The position numbers and the translations under genes are program-made. From Mycoemilia scoparia (lineage: Eukaryota; Kickxellomycota; Kickxellomycetes; Kickxellales; Kickxellaceae), in contig JANBPU010000021.1 of the NCBI GenBank assembly GCA_027575805.1, forward strand, positions 1-64,000: a stretch of 64,000 nucleotides of DNA. The letters are read 5' to 3'. The notes under the pieces are model-generated. The model did no database searches. It worked only from the letters and a program-made list of their open reading frames with translations, and was not told where the DNA came from. Shown here one piece after another: positions 21,541-33,300 of this stretch (positions are counted from its first letter, which is position 1; each line of letters opens with the position of its first letter).

Positions 21541-23448
21541 TTAGCGTGACTGCTGAGGGTGTCCACTAGCATGAGGATGAGGAATAGGCGCCATTTCTTC
21601 ATAAGTCCAGATTTTAGCATAGCAGTCTCCACTCGCCGTAGCAAAGAAGTTTCCATTCCTCTTAGCCCGAGACATGGCAACATTGATAACGGAATTCTTG
21701 TGGCCAACCAGCGTGCAGTTATTTTCAGGATGCTGGGCATGCCAGAAGCGGACAGTGCGGTCCTTGCTACCAGTAATAAAGAACCTGCCATCTGAGGAAT
21801 AAGCAACTGAGAGTACAAAGTCTTTGTGACCATCAAGGGTAATTGCAGTATGGGGACTAACAATATGGCGGTTATCATCATGGATCTTCCAGATCTTGAG
21901 TGTCTTGTCAAGTGAACCAGTAAGCATGTGGTCAGAATTTGGTGCAAAGGCAACAGCATAGACCGAATCTTTGTGGCCTTCAAGGCGAGCCAGGCAGGTG
22001 CGGGAATTGACATCCCAAATACGAATCATCTTGTCTAGACTAGCTGCTGCTGCATATTTGCCATCGGGAGAGAATGCCACTGATGTAACACCAGCATCCT
22101 TGGCTCCATTATCTTCAATGTTAAAGACATACTCTTGCTTGCCAGAAATGACATTCCACAGCCTGACAGTACGATCCCCAGAGCCGGAAAGAATAGTCGT
22201 GCCATTTGGTGAAAAATCAAGTGAATAGATGTCCTGCTCATGACCCTCAAGTCTGTGGAATATCCTCCGGGTTTCAATATCCCATACACGAATCAGCTTG
22301 TCCTCAGCACCAGTGACAAGGTATTTGCCATCAGGACTAAAGCATACAGAGCGAATGTACAAGTCACTTTGCTTGCTCTGGTTATCATCACAGAGAGTGG
22401 TTATGCACTGGCCAGATGCAACATCCCACAGCTTGGTAACACGGTTGCACCCAGTGGCCAGAAGCTTGCCATCATTGCTAAACTTGACACAGCATACAAC
22501 ACTGTCGTGCTCAAGGGCCTGGGTAACTCTCAGGGCAACAGAATTAGCAAATCCGGGGTTGGAGAAATTGGTAGAAATGGCACGTGGGTCAGAGTTCTTT
22601 TGGATAGCAGCATGTGGAGGCTGCTCTGGTGGTGGTCCACTAGGGTGTCCACCATCAGGGGGTGGTGGCAATTGCTGGCCCTTGGGCTGTGGAAGTTGCT
22701 GTGGTGGATTTTGTGGGGTAACCATTCCTCTTGGAGGTGGAGCCATGCTGCCCGAATGTGCAGGATACATGTTAGGAGGTGCACCAGAATGTGGCGGATA
22801 TCCGCCACCACCCATATGTTCGCCGGGATGATGGCCTCCTGGGCCACCCATTGGACCACCAGGAACAGAGTTACCATGGGGCATAGACTGGGGTGGAATC
22901 TGGGATGTTGTTGGTGGTGGTGGACCGCCCATGTGTGGTGGTGGAGGTCCACCTGGATAGCCTGATGGGCCTTGTTGCTGAGGTGGGCCATTTGGGCCTG
23001 GGGGTCCTGCCACTTGGCCAGGACCAGGAGGACCGCCATGTTGAGGGTGGCCTGGTGGGGGGCCATTGGGACCTGGTGGCTGCGATGCCGATGAAGGACC
23101 ACCACCAATCTGGTGGAATGGCAATGATGATGGGCCTGAAGTTGGAGGAGGGGCAGGAGGTCCACCACGGGCTTCAAGTTCTCGACGAAGGCGCATAATC
23201 TCTTCTTCATACTGGGCCTTAATCTTTAGATGGTTGCGCTCAAGGTCATACAGACTCTGTTGGAATGCTTGCATTTCATTGATCTGGCTGTTCAGGCGTT
23301 GTTCATACTCATCGTGGTGGACTTTTGCACTTGATGCATCTTGGGATATTTTCTCACACTCGATGCGTAGAGCATCAAGCAAATCAGTAAAACGTGACGA
23401 GACTGGAGCAGATGCAACCATTGGTCGGTGGTTGTAGACATTCGACAT
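21541..23448 (-). CDS. TUP1: General transcriptional corepressor Tup1, single exon
   Basis: Tup1 forms the Tup1-Ssn6 corepressor, recruited by DNA-binding repressors to block transcription. The protein from ATG 23446-23448 (MSNVYNHRPMVAS) has about 635 residues. Residues 18-95 form the Tup N-terminal tetramerisation coiled coil (RFTDLLDALRIECEKI, YEEEIMRLRRELEARG). A Pro/Gly-rich linker of about 200 residues follows. Then come seven WD40 repeats, for example VCFSPDGKYLVTGAEDKLIR, LSGSGDRTVRLWNV, AASLDKMIRIWDV, LTGSLDKTLKIWKI, FITGSKDRTVRFW and TASGDCYAKIWTYEEM. An upstream in-frame ATG (23479) would add 11 residues; I prefer the internal start, which matches the family. The linker is low-complexity and makes long open frames on other strands that are not genes. 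Confidence 0.95.
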   Translation of the reverse strand: MSNVYNHRPMVASAPVSSRFTDLLDALRIECEKISQDASSAKVHHDEYEQRLNSQINEMQAFQQSLYDLERNHLKIKAQYEEEIMRLRRELEARGGPPAPPPTSGPSSLPFHQIGGGPSSASQPPGPNGPPPGHPQHGGPPGPGQVAGPPGPNGPPQQQGPSGYPGGPPPPHMGGPPPPTTSQIPPQSMPHGNSVPGGPMGGPGGHHPGEHMGGGGYPPHSGAPPNMYPAHSGSMAPPPRGMVTPQNPPQQLPQPKGQQLPPPPDGGHPSGPPPEQPPHAAIQKNSDPRAISTNFSNPGFANSVALRVTQALEHDSVVCCVKFSNDGKLLATGCNRVTKLWDVASGQCITTLCDDNQSKQSDLYIRSVCFSPDGKYLVTGAEDKLIRVWDIETRRIFHRLEGHEQDIYSLDFSPNGTTILSGSGDRTVRLWNVISGKQEYVFNIEDNGAKDAGVTSVAFSPDGKYAAAASLDKMIRIWDVNSRTCLARLEGHKDSVYAVAFAPNSDHMLTGSLDKTLKIWKIHDDNRHIVSPHTAITLDGHKDFVLSVAYSSDGRFFITGSKDRTVRFWHAQHPENNCTLVGHKNSVINVAMSRAKRNGNFFATASGDCYAKIWTYEEMAPIPHPHASGHPQQSR

Positions 23449-23778
23449 TTTGGAGGAATAGCTAGCTATATAAACACACATCAGTCATATACAATACGGT
23501 GTTAGATATATATTTATCTGTTTAGCAGATAGTAAATGCTCAATTGTATGTAAAATGTGCACTTATGTGACGTAAATAGAATATTATTGCTTACGCTGCC
23601 TTTGCTGAATCCAAATACACTAGCAGAGTCGAAAAATGTAAAGGGAATAAGACAAATAGTTATAATGACGACGATAATGATTATTAAACAAGTCTATCCT
23701 TGAAAATATGGGATGTATAAAGGAATAACTATTGTTGAAATAATATTACAAATTATGGGTAAGTATACAAAATAAAGA

Positions 23779-24015
23779 ATATGGGCGGTTATTATTCAAG
23801 GATGGCCATTTCCTAATAGACAAGGTCTCCATCAAAAGGGAACAAATAGATATCCTCATACATTCCCCACAAATCGGCACATAGACCATACACTTTGGCT
23901 GGAGCCTGACGGGTTATTGACTATCATCCAGGGTATTATTCTGGTACATCTTCAAAGGAGATTCTGCCAATTGTTGGCCACCAAGAGGTACCCTTCAAAA
24001 ATAATCTCCCATATA
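23779..24015. mobile_element. MITE copy E, long form carrying repeat X copy 3
   Basis: About 235 bp. The 5' end ATATGGGCGGTTATTATTCA and the 3' end (other strand ATATGGGAGATTATTTTTGA) match the MITE family termini. The interior (23815-23975) is repeat X, close to 14318-14475 (CCTCATACATTCCC, GGCTGGAGCCTGAC). It lies in the gap between TUP1 and ATP19 (23449-24212), which shows no other feature. Confidence 0.65.
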
Positions 24016-24212
24016 ACACTTTAAACTCTCTGTGTATGTAAATAAATCTGGATCAAATTACCACGATAAAACACTGACCTGGTAATCAGTACTGATAGAC
24101 AATCACTTGTGCATCAAGCAAAAGCGGGAAAATCAAAGCTCATGTAGTATCAGCTTTGTCTCCTTACTAAATTGCGTCTAATACATTGCAAGAAATACCT
24201 AGACATACGAAC

Positions 24213-24668
24213 ATGGCCGGAAACTTCTACATGATTGCAGGCCGCAAGGTCCCTGCCCACTATGTAAGCATTTTGAATCAGCCTTTTGCTTTATCTACAA
24301 TGTGATATTATTTTTGCTCTTGAAGTAATCGAAAGTTTGCCGCCATTAAATTCGAGCTTTGAGTATCAATTTACCACCACAAAAATGTTGTCACAACATC
24401 AAATACATACAAATTAAGCCACCCATTGCATATAAACGCATCTTGGAACAGATTTAGCTTGAAAAAATACTAAAGGAATCTACTATGTAAATATAACTTG
24501 TAGCTTGTTATCGGTCTTCTTGGAACATACGGTGGACTTATCTCGGCTTTCATCCCCAAGACTGACAAGACTGCACCTCCCCCAATCAAGGCCAGCAGTG
24601 ACGATGAATTGAAGTTTGTTCAGGATTTCCTTAAGGCTGCCGAAGCTGAAGACAAAAAATCCCACTAA
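24213..24668 (+). CDS. ATP19: ATP synthase subunit K (Atp19-like), two exons
   Basis: Small membrane subunit linked to F1Fo-ATP synthase dimers and ATPase assembly in the inner membrane. Exon 1 (24213-24263) gives MAGNFYMIAGRKVPAHY. A 240 bp intron (24264-24503) leads to exon 2, LVIGLLGTYGGLISAFIP. The tail has KASSDDELKFVQDFLK and AAEAEDKKSH before TAA. The 69-residue protein has one membrane helix, followed by the charged E/D-E-x-FI-x-x-(F/Y)LK tail typical of the family. Its short exons hide it from simple ORF scans. The length agrees with yeast Atp19. Confidence 0.88.
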
Positions 24669-25293
24669 ACAAGCCCAAGCCTCCTCTCTGATCATGTTCA
24701 TACATACGCATCTTTATTTACAAGTTCTTTTCAAGCCCTCTTTTTGCACTAGTAGGGAGATAGAGTTATTAGATCCTTGTTCTAATAAAGAACCAGCCTT
24801 TTCTTAGATATAACTCTAGTGATGATGATAAATCATCTCATTGTAATTTCTTGTTATCAGATATACTTAGTTATTGGAGCTTGTCATTGTAGATATGGCT
24901 TTATTTGAAAATCAAAAAATTCGATATCTGAATTAAACCTGCAATTAGCATTTAATGTTTCATTATATTTGCTAATGCTGTTAGTTTCTCAAGTAGTGGC
25001 AACCAAATCCAGAAGGGTGTTTGAAAATTAAAATGAACCCCAAGATTTGGGAGATACTGTTACAGTATGTCAATAACCCAGGTTTTCTATATCAATTTAA
25101 AACTTATTATATTATTAATTGAGATCTTAGAGTCCAAAAATATCAAAATGTCCTTTGTGATGTAATGTTAGTTTATACATGACTGTTGTCAAATATTATC
25201 ATCAAAAGGAATCACCCTAAGATTTGGAGGAACAACAATGTGGTTCTTTTGTGTGAATGATTTGATTAATGACTATTAATGGGACTAGAGCTT
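24669..25293. other. Convergent intergenic, nothing supported
   Basis: About 620 bp between the 3' ends of ATP19 and the PIG-H gene. A TCTAATAAAG at about 24780 may be the ATP19 polyadenylation signal. I see no ORF worth calling. Confidence 0.4.
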
Positions 25294-25968
25294 TTAAAAC
25301 CCCTGATCGTCTATATGATCGAAATGCAGTGTAGACCGTGTGCCTTGATACACAGGCCGTAACATCTTTAGCACTGGAAGGATGTTTGGAAATACTAAAA
25401 CCGGCTTATCTTCACCCTTCAGCAAAATGGCCATGAAAAACCGAAATTCATAGCACCTCAACGTCTCGTGAATAATAATATCATGAATGTAGCTCTTTTC
25501 AATCGATTTAATCCGACGCTGTCCATTATTATACACTGTCTCGACTTGAATCCCAAAATCTCTTATTGCTATTATACTCTCGCTTTTAACCTTAAATGAA
25601 ACGTATATGCAATACAAGGAAAGAGATACTAATGGTACTACCCAATGCGTTTCAAAGTTCTATGAAACACACCATTTATTTTGTCAGAAGCATTTTGATA
25701 TAAATTATTTTTATATCAAAACTATATATCGTCTGATTTATTATTATACTTGGTAGTTGGATATTAATCCTATACTTACATGATAAAATGTGAATGAAGT
25801 CAGCGATAGTATTATTAAAAAGAGCCATGAAAAGGCACTCTCATCGTAGCTCACTATATATTTTGCTAGGTTGTCTGACTGTTGGGAACAACTTAGAGTC
25901 AGCCCTTTGACCTTCATAAGAGTTAACTGATGCTCCTCATGTTGCTCCTTGCTGTTCCAGCCAAACAT
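25294..25968 (-). CDS. GPI15: GPI-GlcNAc transferase subunit PIG-H/Gpi15, two exons
   Basis: Subunit of the ER enzyme that adds GlcNAc to phosphatidylinositol, the first step of GPI-anchor synthesis. Exon 1 (25968-25780) gives MFGWNSKEQHEEHQLTLMKV and a first membrane helix (FSWLFLIILSLTSFTFYH). Intron 25779-25660. Exon 2 (25659-25294) starts NFETHWVVPLVSLSLYCIYV, the second helix. It then has the PIG-H domain: SESIIAIRDFGIQVET, YIHDIIIHETLRCYEFRFFM and LLKGEDKPVLVFP. The total is 184 residues, like human PIGH (188), with the same helical hairpin then domain. The ATG used is the first in frame. It is head to head with the HAUS1-like gene, 222 bp apart. Confidence 0.85.
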
Positions 25969-26190
25969 TTGTTATAACAATACAGGGAAAGCTTTTGCTC
26001 TAGTAGTATAAGCTTATTATATATTGTGGATATAATGTTTGTGTAATAAACAACAGAAGCCAAACATTTCTTATGGGGTCCTTTGCAAGTTAAATCTGTA
26101 TGCCATAATTGCTCAAAAGCACAATATAAATCCAAATTCTGTGAAAAGCACAGTAATATTGTATATACATAGCCCATAGAATATACTCAA

Positions 26191-27596
26191 ATGGTAGGTA
26201 AAATTGACATATAGAGGTGCTTTGTACATTTTAAGCAATTTGAAAGAGGCTAATAGGCTATGCAATTGATATAGTCAAGTCGTTCATTAGATACTCAGCC
26301 CACACCAAAGTCAAGCCCCAATCTTTCTACTCTGATCAACAATACAAATGCAAAAATATTAAAGCTAAATCAGCTTTTGGGTGAACTCAACAATAAATAT
26401 AAGGACGAATGTTCTGCTCTAGGTAAGTCTGGCGACTTGCTTATTTTTTCCCCAGGTAATTGAGTATCATTTTTACATGACTGATAGCCATCTGTATTTT
26501 AATATGAGCCAGCAAGATACTATGACGATAAGCTGTCTAAGCTGGGCATATCTATGAACGATTTGCCGACAGAGACTAGAAACAAGCTAGACGACCTTGC
26601 CAGGTGGTGCGTTGATCTTGGTTTGGTAAAAATCGACCAGAGTTTGTAAGCCAGAACTTATTTTTTATGATATTTGTAAAGCAATATAGAGCTTTGTATA
26701 ACTAGCACTAACCTACAGACTTATAATAGACTACTCAAAGCTGTATTTGTAGATACATGCCAACAATATGAAAATGAAAAAAAGTCACAGATCCTTCGAG
26801 ATATTGAATTGCGATCACATAAAGGATGTATTTCATCGCGAAGAAGACAAGCGGAGCTTTTAAGGTAGGCAACAGCTGGACATTACTGAAATCAGAAAAT
26901 ATCCTTCATTTGATATTTCCTGGTAATACCAATTTTTCCATCATTTAAAGAGTCAACGAAGAAATGAAGAACCTTGTCAAAATCGAAGGCCAGAAAGCTA
27001 GAGAATGGAAATCCAATGGGAAAATCATTCAAGCAAAGATAAAAGAGTATTCTGATAGAAGAGATGCACTCGAAGTAAGAGCTTTATTTATTGAATTATT
27101 TATATGGCGAAGAATTATTATAGCCTAGATGTGTATAAACATATGGTTCTGGTAATGTCATGTTTTATAGGCATCCCTTGTTGTGGACCCAAAACTCGAA
27201 TACCAAGAGTTACAATCTTTGGCTACGAATGTAAAATCACTTCGGAATCAGGCTTCCGAAAAACAGCGAGATCTCGATAGTTTCTCATCACTTCCACCAG
27301 TAAGTTTTATGGTATATTGCAAATTAGTGCTATGCTAAGGAACAATAAGCTAATAAATAAATAAATAAACACACACAACTTTTGAATAGGACTTGAAGCT
27401 CGCATGGCTCAAATTGGAAGAATCAAAACAAACTCTGGTAATTTGAATATGTTTCTTTGCAATTGCTGCTATTATTGACCCTTATTCAAAAGTAACTGAA
27501 ATTTTCGGATAATCCGATGTCTTTCTTTACTTCTAGAAACAACTACAAGAAAAGCGCGATAATGTTCTTAACAGTGTATTGTCAGAAGATGCTTAA
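26191..27596 (+). CDS. HAUS1-like augmin subunit (coiled coil), eight exons
   Basis: Augmin (HAUS) recruits gamma-tubulin to spindle microtubules to nucleate branches. The start is a one-codon exon (ATG 26191, intron 26194-26274). It then continues SSRSLDTQPTPKSSPNLSTL, YYDDKLSKLGISMNDLP, ARWCVDLGLVKIDQS, EYSDRRDALE, LQSLATNVKSLRNQASEKQ, and finally SFSSLPPDLKLAWLKLEESK plus QLQEKRDNVLNSVLSEDA. All joins that I checked keep the frame. The protein is about 285 residues and almost entirely coiled coil, as in HAUS1. The closing pattern, a coil, a (L/S)xLPPD turn and an AxxKLEEAKxxL helix, matches the HAUS1 C-terminus. Identity is by pattern recall, so it could be another short coiled-coil protein. 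The tiny first exon is the weakest part. Confidence 0.6.
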
Positions 27597-28215
27597 AACA
27601 ATCCTGCAAGCCGAAAGCAGCTGAAACCCACCATTCTCTCAGCGTTTTGGCGATCTTCAACTGTTTATGTATGTGCTAAGCCTCCGTGGTGATTCTAAGC
27701 TTATGTTTATGAATACTCCATTGTTATCAAAAATGACGATGCTACTTAATTACAAAATCCACCCACAAATTGGAGCAGTAAGAGGTTTTCTGATTCAACA
27801 CTTTTTGAGCCATGGGATGGACGGTTGGCCTAGACAGACAAGCTGTTCTAACCTTTTTGGTTATAAAATAATAATCATTATAAAAACAGAGACAAGAGAT
27901 GATGCTACTAATAATTGCAATGAGTAAAACTAATACTGTATGTATATTGGGGCTTGTGGAAAGTAAGCGCACACATCCTCAAGATATTCATATAAACAAA
28001 AACATAGTTATAAGACAGAGGAACATGGGTGTATGTATACACAAAGATCCGAGATGTTACTTCAGTTGTTGAGAAGCAGCATATGAAATCTAGAGCACGC
28101 CGAAATATCAACCAGTGGCGGGATGCAGCATGTGCCAAAAGGCAGTGTTGATACTACTTGCGACTGAGAGTATATTATGTGAGTGCGTGTGCATGTCTAC
28201 ACGATATGTCAAGTT
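27597..28215. other. Convergent intergenic, nothing supported
   Basis: About 620 bp between the HAUS1-like gene and the 3' end of OLE1. The short open frames here overlap on both strands and have no recognisable residues. Confidence 0.4.
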
Positions 28216-29457
28216 TTAAGCAGATGTGGGAGAGTTTGGAGCGGGGGTTTCCTCGATGCGGCCAACCCTCATTGTCCAAAGCAAGTTTCGGGCAGCATTG
28301 TGGTGCTTGTAGACACCACCGTTGAAGGCCTCAGTCATATCTTTACCGATGCCGGAGTTAAGAAGCCCCTTGCCACCGGGATGTCTGGAGGTGAAGTCCT
28401 TGACATCGTAGATGCATCCCTCGATAACCATCCACTGCTTGCTGCACTTGCGAACCTGGTGAAGGAACTCCTCGGCGCTATAAACAGGCAACTTCTCGAC
28501 AGGTGGGCCATAGTTTAGCTTGGCCTGCTCCTTGCGAATGTTCTTTAGGCGCATGTCAAGATATCCCTTGGTGATTTCGTTGGATGGGAAAGTCTTGAGG
28601 TCGTAGGCAAGACCAAGGTTCTTGGAGGCCAAAATGAACCACTTCGTGGGATCATATTGATAGAAACGGATGGCGTTGCGGTAGTCGTTGGGGAACTGGT
28701 GGTGGAAGTTGTGGTAACCTTCGCCAAGAGTGACGATAGCAGTCACAAAGGAGTCACGAGCAGTCTGTTCGTCATCATAGGTCTGCTCTCCGAGAGCGTG
28801 AGCAAGGGAGTTGATGCAGAAGGTAGCATGATGAACAGCAACAATGCGGCCGATGGAGGCATAGAAGTAGCCACCGCGCCAGTCACCCCACAAGAGACCT
28901 GGGATGCAGGTGGGTACGATGATACCCATCAACAAGGCAAGTAGGGGGTAGTATTTGTGCTGCCAGCGGACAAGAGGATCAGACTTGAGGTCAGAGGTGT
29001 CAGCGTATCCAAGTGAGCGGCGGTCCTTCTTTACAAGCATCCAGCCGATATGGCAGTGGAGGAGACCACGAGTAGCGTTGTATGGATCCTTGTTGGTGTC
29101 GGTGTAGCGGTGGTGGACTCTGTGATCACGGCACCACCAGAAGATTGAGCCCTGGACTGACGCAGACCCAGCAAGGGCAAGGAAGACTTGGAGGGGATAT
29201 CTGGCAGAGTATCCGCAGTGGGCCCACAGACGGTGATAACCAGCAGTGATACCCAAACCACCAAATACGTAGTAGATGGCAGTAAACAGGACAGTCTTGG
29301 GGATAATCTTGGTGGTGAGAAGGCCGTAAAAGAGCAAAACCGGTGTTAGAGACAAGATGATAACATGAACCCAATGTATACGGTGAAGCAGAGGGCGAGT
29401 CTCAACATAGGGCTTTTCCTTGGGATAGGTGGGACGCTCAATGGTAGCAGCTGCCAT
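28216..29457 (-). CDS. OLE1: Delta-9 acyl-CoA desaturase with C-terminal cytochrome b5, single exon
   Basis: Introduces the cis-9 double bond into palmitoyl- and stearoyl-CoA at the ER membrane. The 413-residue protein has membrane helices around 28-48, 55-72 and 170-190. The three histidine boxes are HRLWAH (75-80), HRVHH (112-116) and EGYHNFHH (246-253). The C-terminal cytochrome b5 domain starts about 323, with heme-binding HPGG (359-362) and the second His near 385 in YKHHNAARNLL. Residues such as QWQHKYY-type WQH and NSLAHALGE are also family hallmarks. It is intron-free and has stronger codon bias than the neighbours, consistent with high expression. The N-terminus is shorter than budding-yeast Ole1 and typical of zygomycete desaturases. 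Confidence 0.96.
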   Translation of the reverse strand: MAAATIERPTYPKEKPYVETRPLLHRIHWVHVIILSLTPVLLFYGLLTTKIIPKTVLFTAIYYVFGGLGITAGYHRLWAHCGYSARYPLQVFLALAGSASVQGSIFWWCRDHRVHHRYTDTNKDPYNATRGLLHCHIGWMLVKKDRRSLGYADTSDLKSDPLVRWQHKYYPLLALLMGIIVPTCIPGLLWGDWRGGYFYASIGRIVAVHHATFCINSLAHALGEQTYDDEQTARDSFVTAIVTLGEGYHNFHHQFPNDYRNAIRFYQYDPTKWFILASKNLGLAYDLKTFPSNEITKGYLDMRLKNIRKEQAKLNYGPPVEKLPVYSAEEFLHQVRKCSKQWMVIEGCIYDVKDFTSRHPGGKGLLNSGIGKDMTEAFNGGVYKHHNAARNLLWTMRVGRIEETPAPNSPTSA

Positions 29458-30355
29458 GGTTGGATGAGTTTGGGAGATGTATAAACCCCTGAACTAAACT
29501 CTAATGAATATATTTGTGGATATACAGCAAAATGTGTATATGTCTATAAAATAGTAAATATTATAATAGAAACACAAAAATGCAAGAGAAAGGGTCAAGA
29601 ACGCATCAAAGATTTTACGAGGTCAAGATACTTCAGGTTGGTTATATCATACAGGAGAGCCAAGGATGTAGGAGTGTGTACTGTTTTGTGAGTGTAAGCG
29701 TATATAAGCTCTTTCTCGATGCAGTCCTATTAACAGTCACAACGGAAACTTGGTGCGGCGTAAAAGTGCCTCGGGTGAGCCGAAAAGGCGTAAGATTGGG
29801 GGTATAGCTGGCCAATCACTATCGAATAATCACACGTTGCGATTAAAGTGATGGCTTTTACCATTCTGATGCTTGGATTGAGGGGTAATTGGTTTAAAAA
29901 GGCAACCTTATCTTGCACAGACAAATAATTCCAACCATAGCGGTTGAGGCTTTGGTGTGTGTGTGTATACGAAGGAAAATGCTTTTGTTTACTGCGCTTG
30001 CAAAGCATTTGAGGATTTGGGTACCTGACAAGTTCAATTTGACGGCAGCCAACTGGCACATAATCTGCATACGAATCCGTGTTTATGTCTCCTAGACTAA
30101 TAAAAATGCAGTATATTATATTTAAAGAGAATACTTGGCTTAAAATCTATCAGTAATCCAAGAGCCACTAACTGATAAATAGTTATGGCAGGCCATATGT
30201 GCTATGTGTGCATGATGTTTGTGGCAGCGGATCTGGATGGATGCGTTCCCTGCTACGCTCCCCTTTGAGAGCCTATGACCTCGCTGGATAGTTCTATGTT
30301 GTCTGCTTAGTAAATGGTTTTAATGCTGTGAAAAGTTCTGTTGGTAGCAGGCACC
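29458..30355. other. Upstream region of OLE1 / downstream of separase
   Basis: About 900 bp. It must contain the OLE1 promoter. Short open frames (for example 29730-30059) show no family signature. I see no repeat or RNA gene and cannot name regulatory sites. Confidence 0.4.
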
Positions 30356-33300
30356 CTAGGCCAAATAGCAGGGAATTCCATAAATCACTGGTGCTGCCCC
30401 GGTCAGATATGGCATTCGACAAACGCCCCTTGATTGGGATACTGCTTCGACTAGAGATGTCTTTGACCCGGGCTTGCCCAAATCTTTGTTTGGATCCATC
30501 AGTTGCCAGCGCTTAAGCATCTCGACGGAAAATCGATCAATATCTTTGTCACCAACATCCCAAAGATTGGCAACTAACGTTGGGCTATAACGGAATAAAC
30601 GCAGCGTTGTTTCTGGCTTCTACTCATTGACATATAGACAACAATGGGTTGCATGGGTCATTTCTATACTTACCATTTCCCAATAAGGTAGTTGATTGCT
30701 GTCCCCGTAGAGTCAAACTCTCCAGCTGGCTTGAGATACCCGCTGCTACAGCCCAATAGCAATGAGACAGCGCATTGGCTGAGCTGGCGTACTTGTCGCT
30801 TTTTAATGTAGTGCTCTGCCCCTCCATGACCAAAATACAAGAATATGTCATGGTTACTCAGTGCATTTTCGCATTCTGCGCTCATGGGTGGTCTTCCAAT
30901 CGATCCTTTCCATCGTGGTTCTTCCCTAATGTGTGGAGTCATACATGTCAATGGGGGCTAATCCATGGGGCTTGATGTTGCAGGGTAAGGGTATGAGGAA
31001 CAATGCAATTTTAGAAGGCATGGTGTCATATAATTCACTCACCTCAAAAAGCCTTCAAACGCTGATTGAGTGCGGCTCAAATCTCCTTCAGGGTTGAGAA
31101 TGTAGTAAAGGCTGGATGAGTCAACCACTACGCCATCAACATTATGTGGCGATGATGATGATTTCTTTATAAGGGCGGCTGTGTTATATTCAGGCGTTCC
31201 AAATGTAAGACTACTGCTGTGGGAAAGTCTTGCAGATGGGGAGGCAACTCCATTACTACTTCCCCTTCTTACAACCGTTCTTTGAGTATTGCTATATCTA
31301 TTGCTTCTCATTCGGTTTATACGATCCGCAAGGAAAGGCATCGATGGTAAGCGAGAGGCTGGCTTGTCCCTCAAAACATTGATGCTTTCCCATGGTATCT
31401 GCTGGCAGTACTTATCAACCAAAAGTATAAAGTGTTCTCCTTTCCTAGACTTTGCCCTTTCTTTGTATTTATTGATAAGGGTCCTCAGCATAGCACCCAT
31501 CTAAAAAAGCAGTAAAATATACGGTAAGCTCTTTTTTGCAATGGAAATATGACCAGTCATATGGTTTTAAATACAAGGATCCAGAGACATGTACTTGTTT
31601 ACCTTTTTGGTGTCAATTTTATCATGATGGATTTCCACATTTTGGTACATGTATGCATCTAATATAAAGTGGCATGTATCCAGTAGGTCGGTAGTGTCGA
31701 AGTCTGCGAGGCTTGAGAGATTGAGAAGTAGCCGGGATAGTGAAGGGTCTAGTTCTAGTCCTTTACACTTTGAAAGCTGGGATTTTGGAATGACTTCAGT
31801 CGATACCAAGTGATGAATTTCATCACAGAATTCCTGAAGATCGCCATCAGAAATGTCTTGTGTATATGAGAAGAGGCCCTATTATATGGAATTAGCATTG
31901 TCGGATAAATGGTTTGCTTTTGGAACAAATATAAGTAGTAAGAAGGGTGCAAAGTATCTCAATATACCTTAAAGTCTCCAAGCCAATCGTCTTCAATTTT
32001 ATTGAGTAGTTTCTTAAGTCGCTCATCAATACGCTTGCGAGTGCTCCACCATTCCTCCTTTTGAGCTCTGGTTTCACAATCTTTACCACTTTTCATTGTG
32101 TCGTCACTGCATTTTATAATATCTTCAAGCTCAGCTAAGGCATCGGTATATGACATTTGGTCAGAATCACACTCGAGAATATTGGTCGGCTTGTTTTTTG
32201 TGTTCATCGTAGAAGTTGGTAGGGGTAGTTGAACTACACATGGTGCAATTCCTTTTTGGTAGCGTGTTATAAACAGCGAGTTGACGAACAAATCGGCAGA
32301 TATACCAACAATGACCCACTTCTCTGGGAATGCCTCAAAGTCTATTTGTGATAGTGGCTCGTGTGGAGGCGAGATGTTGTAAAGATCAAGTGGTGACCCG
32401 TGGTTATCGGGACCAAGACTTAAGCTAAGCATACTTGATACAAGATCGTTAGGGGATGAGGCAAGACTAAGCATAGGGGAGCTGTAAGCGCCGTTTTTCC
32501 TTATTGTTGGTCTTGGGGTCCTTTGCTCCCTATATCGGGATGGTGATGCCGACGGAGAATCAATCTTTGAAATTTTTTTTGAGGAATGTAACTTTCCTGG
32601 CCAAGAAGTAATATCGGAAGGCAATGGGTTTTCAGCGTTCCTTAGAGCTTCAACCATTTCTCGAAGGATGGCCACATGTTTTGCTGACTCTATACCATTT
32701 GCAATAGAATCAACAATCTGGGGAGAGGTGGGAGTGAAGCCAAGCGTGACTTGGAGACCTCGAACCGTGGCTAGCAAGTTGACTGTCTCATGTACTGCAT
32801 TAGATGATCCAGCAATCAATACTATCTCAATGGCCAACACAAGGAATTGCTCAAGGTCGCTGAGAGCAGATTTGATATCACCCTTTGCAGAAGACTTGCG
32901 GGGCCGTAGCTGCTTGCTTTTTCTAAAGCTTGGGTAAAGGAGAACTATATATTATGGCCAGATTTATGTTAGTGTTTACGTTAGCCGCATCCGAGGATTG
33001 TGTTTTCAATAGATATATATAATCCAAATACCTACCAGACTTGGATGCCAGCGAGCATACTGGATCTTTTTCTATCAGCTGTTTAATCTCTTGATATTTT
33101 AGCTTTGCAGTAGTAGCAAATACCTCGCTCAGTTGCTCTTTGGTGACACATAAAGGAAGATCTTGCATGGATAACTTATTGATCTGTAAAGCGCCAGCAT
33201 CAATGCTGTCTTCAAGGCCAGCGATTTTTCCAAATTGGCACACGTTTATCCTCAATAGCTCCATAAGGGATTCGTCAATTTTCATGGTACCACCACTGGA

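Noticed and set aside
22240..23198. Long plus-strand open frames opposite TUP1
   Set aside because: They are Gly/Trp-rich shadows of the Pro/Gly linker and WD repeats of TUP1 and have no domain of their own.
29730..30059. 109-codon minus-strand frame upstream of OLE1
   Set aside because: No recognisable residues, no plausible splice partners, and overlapping open frames on the other strand.
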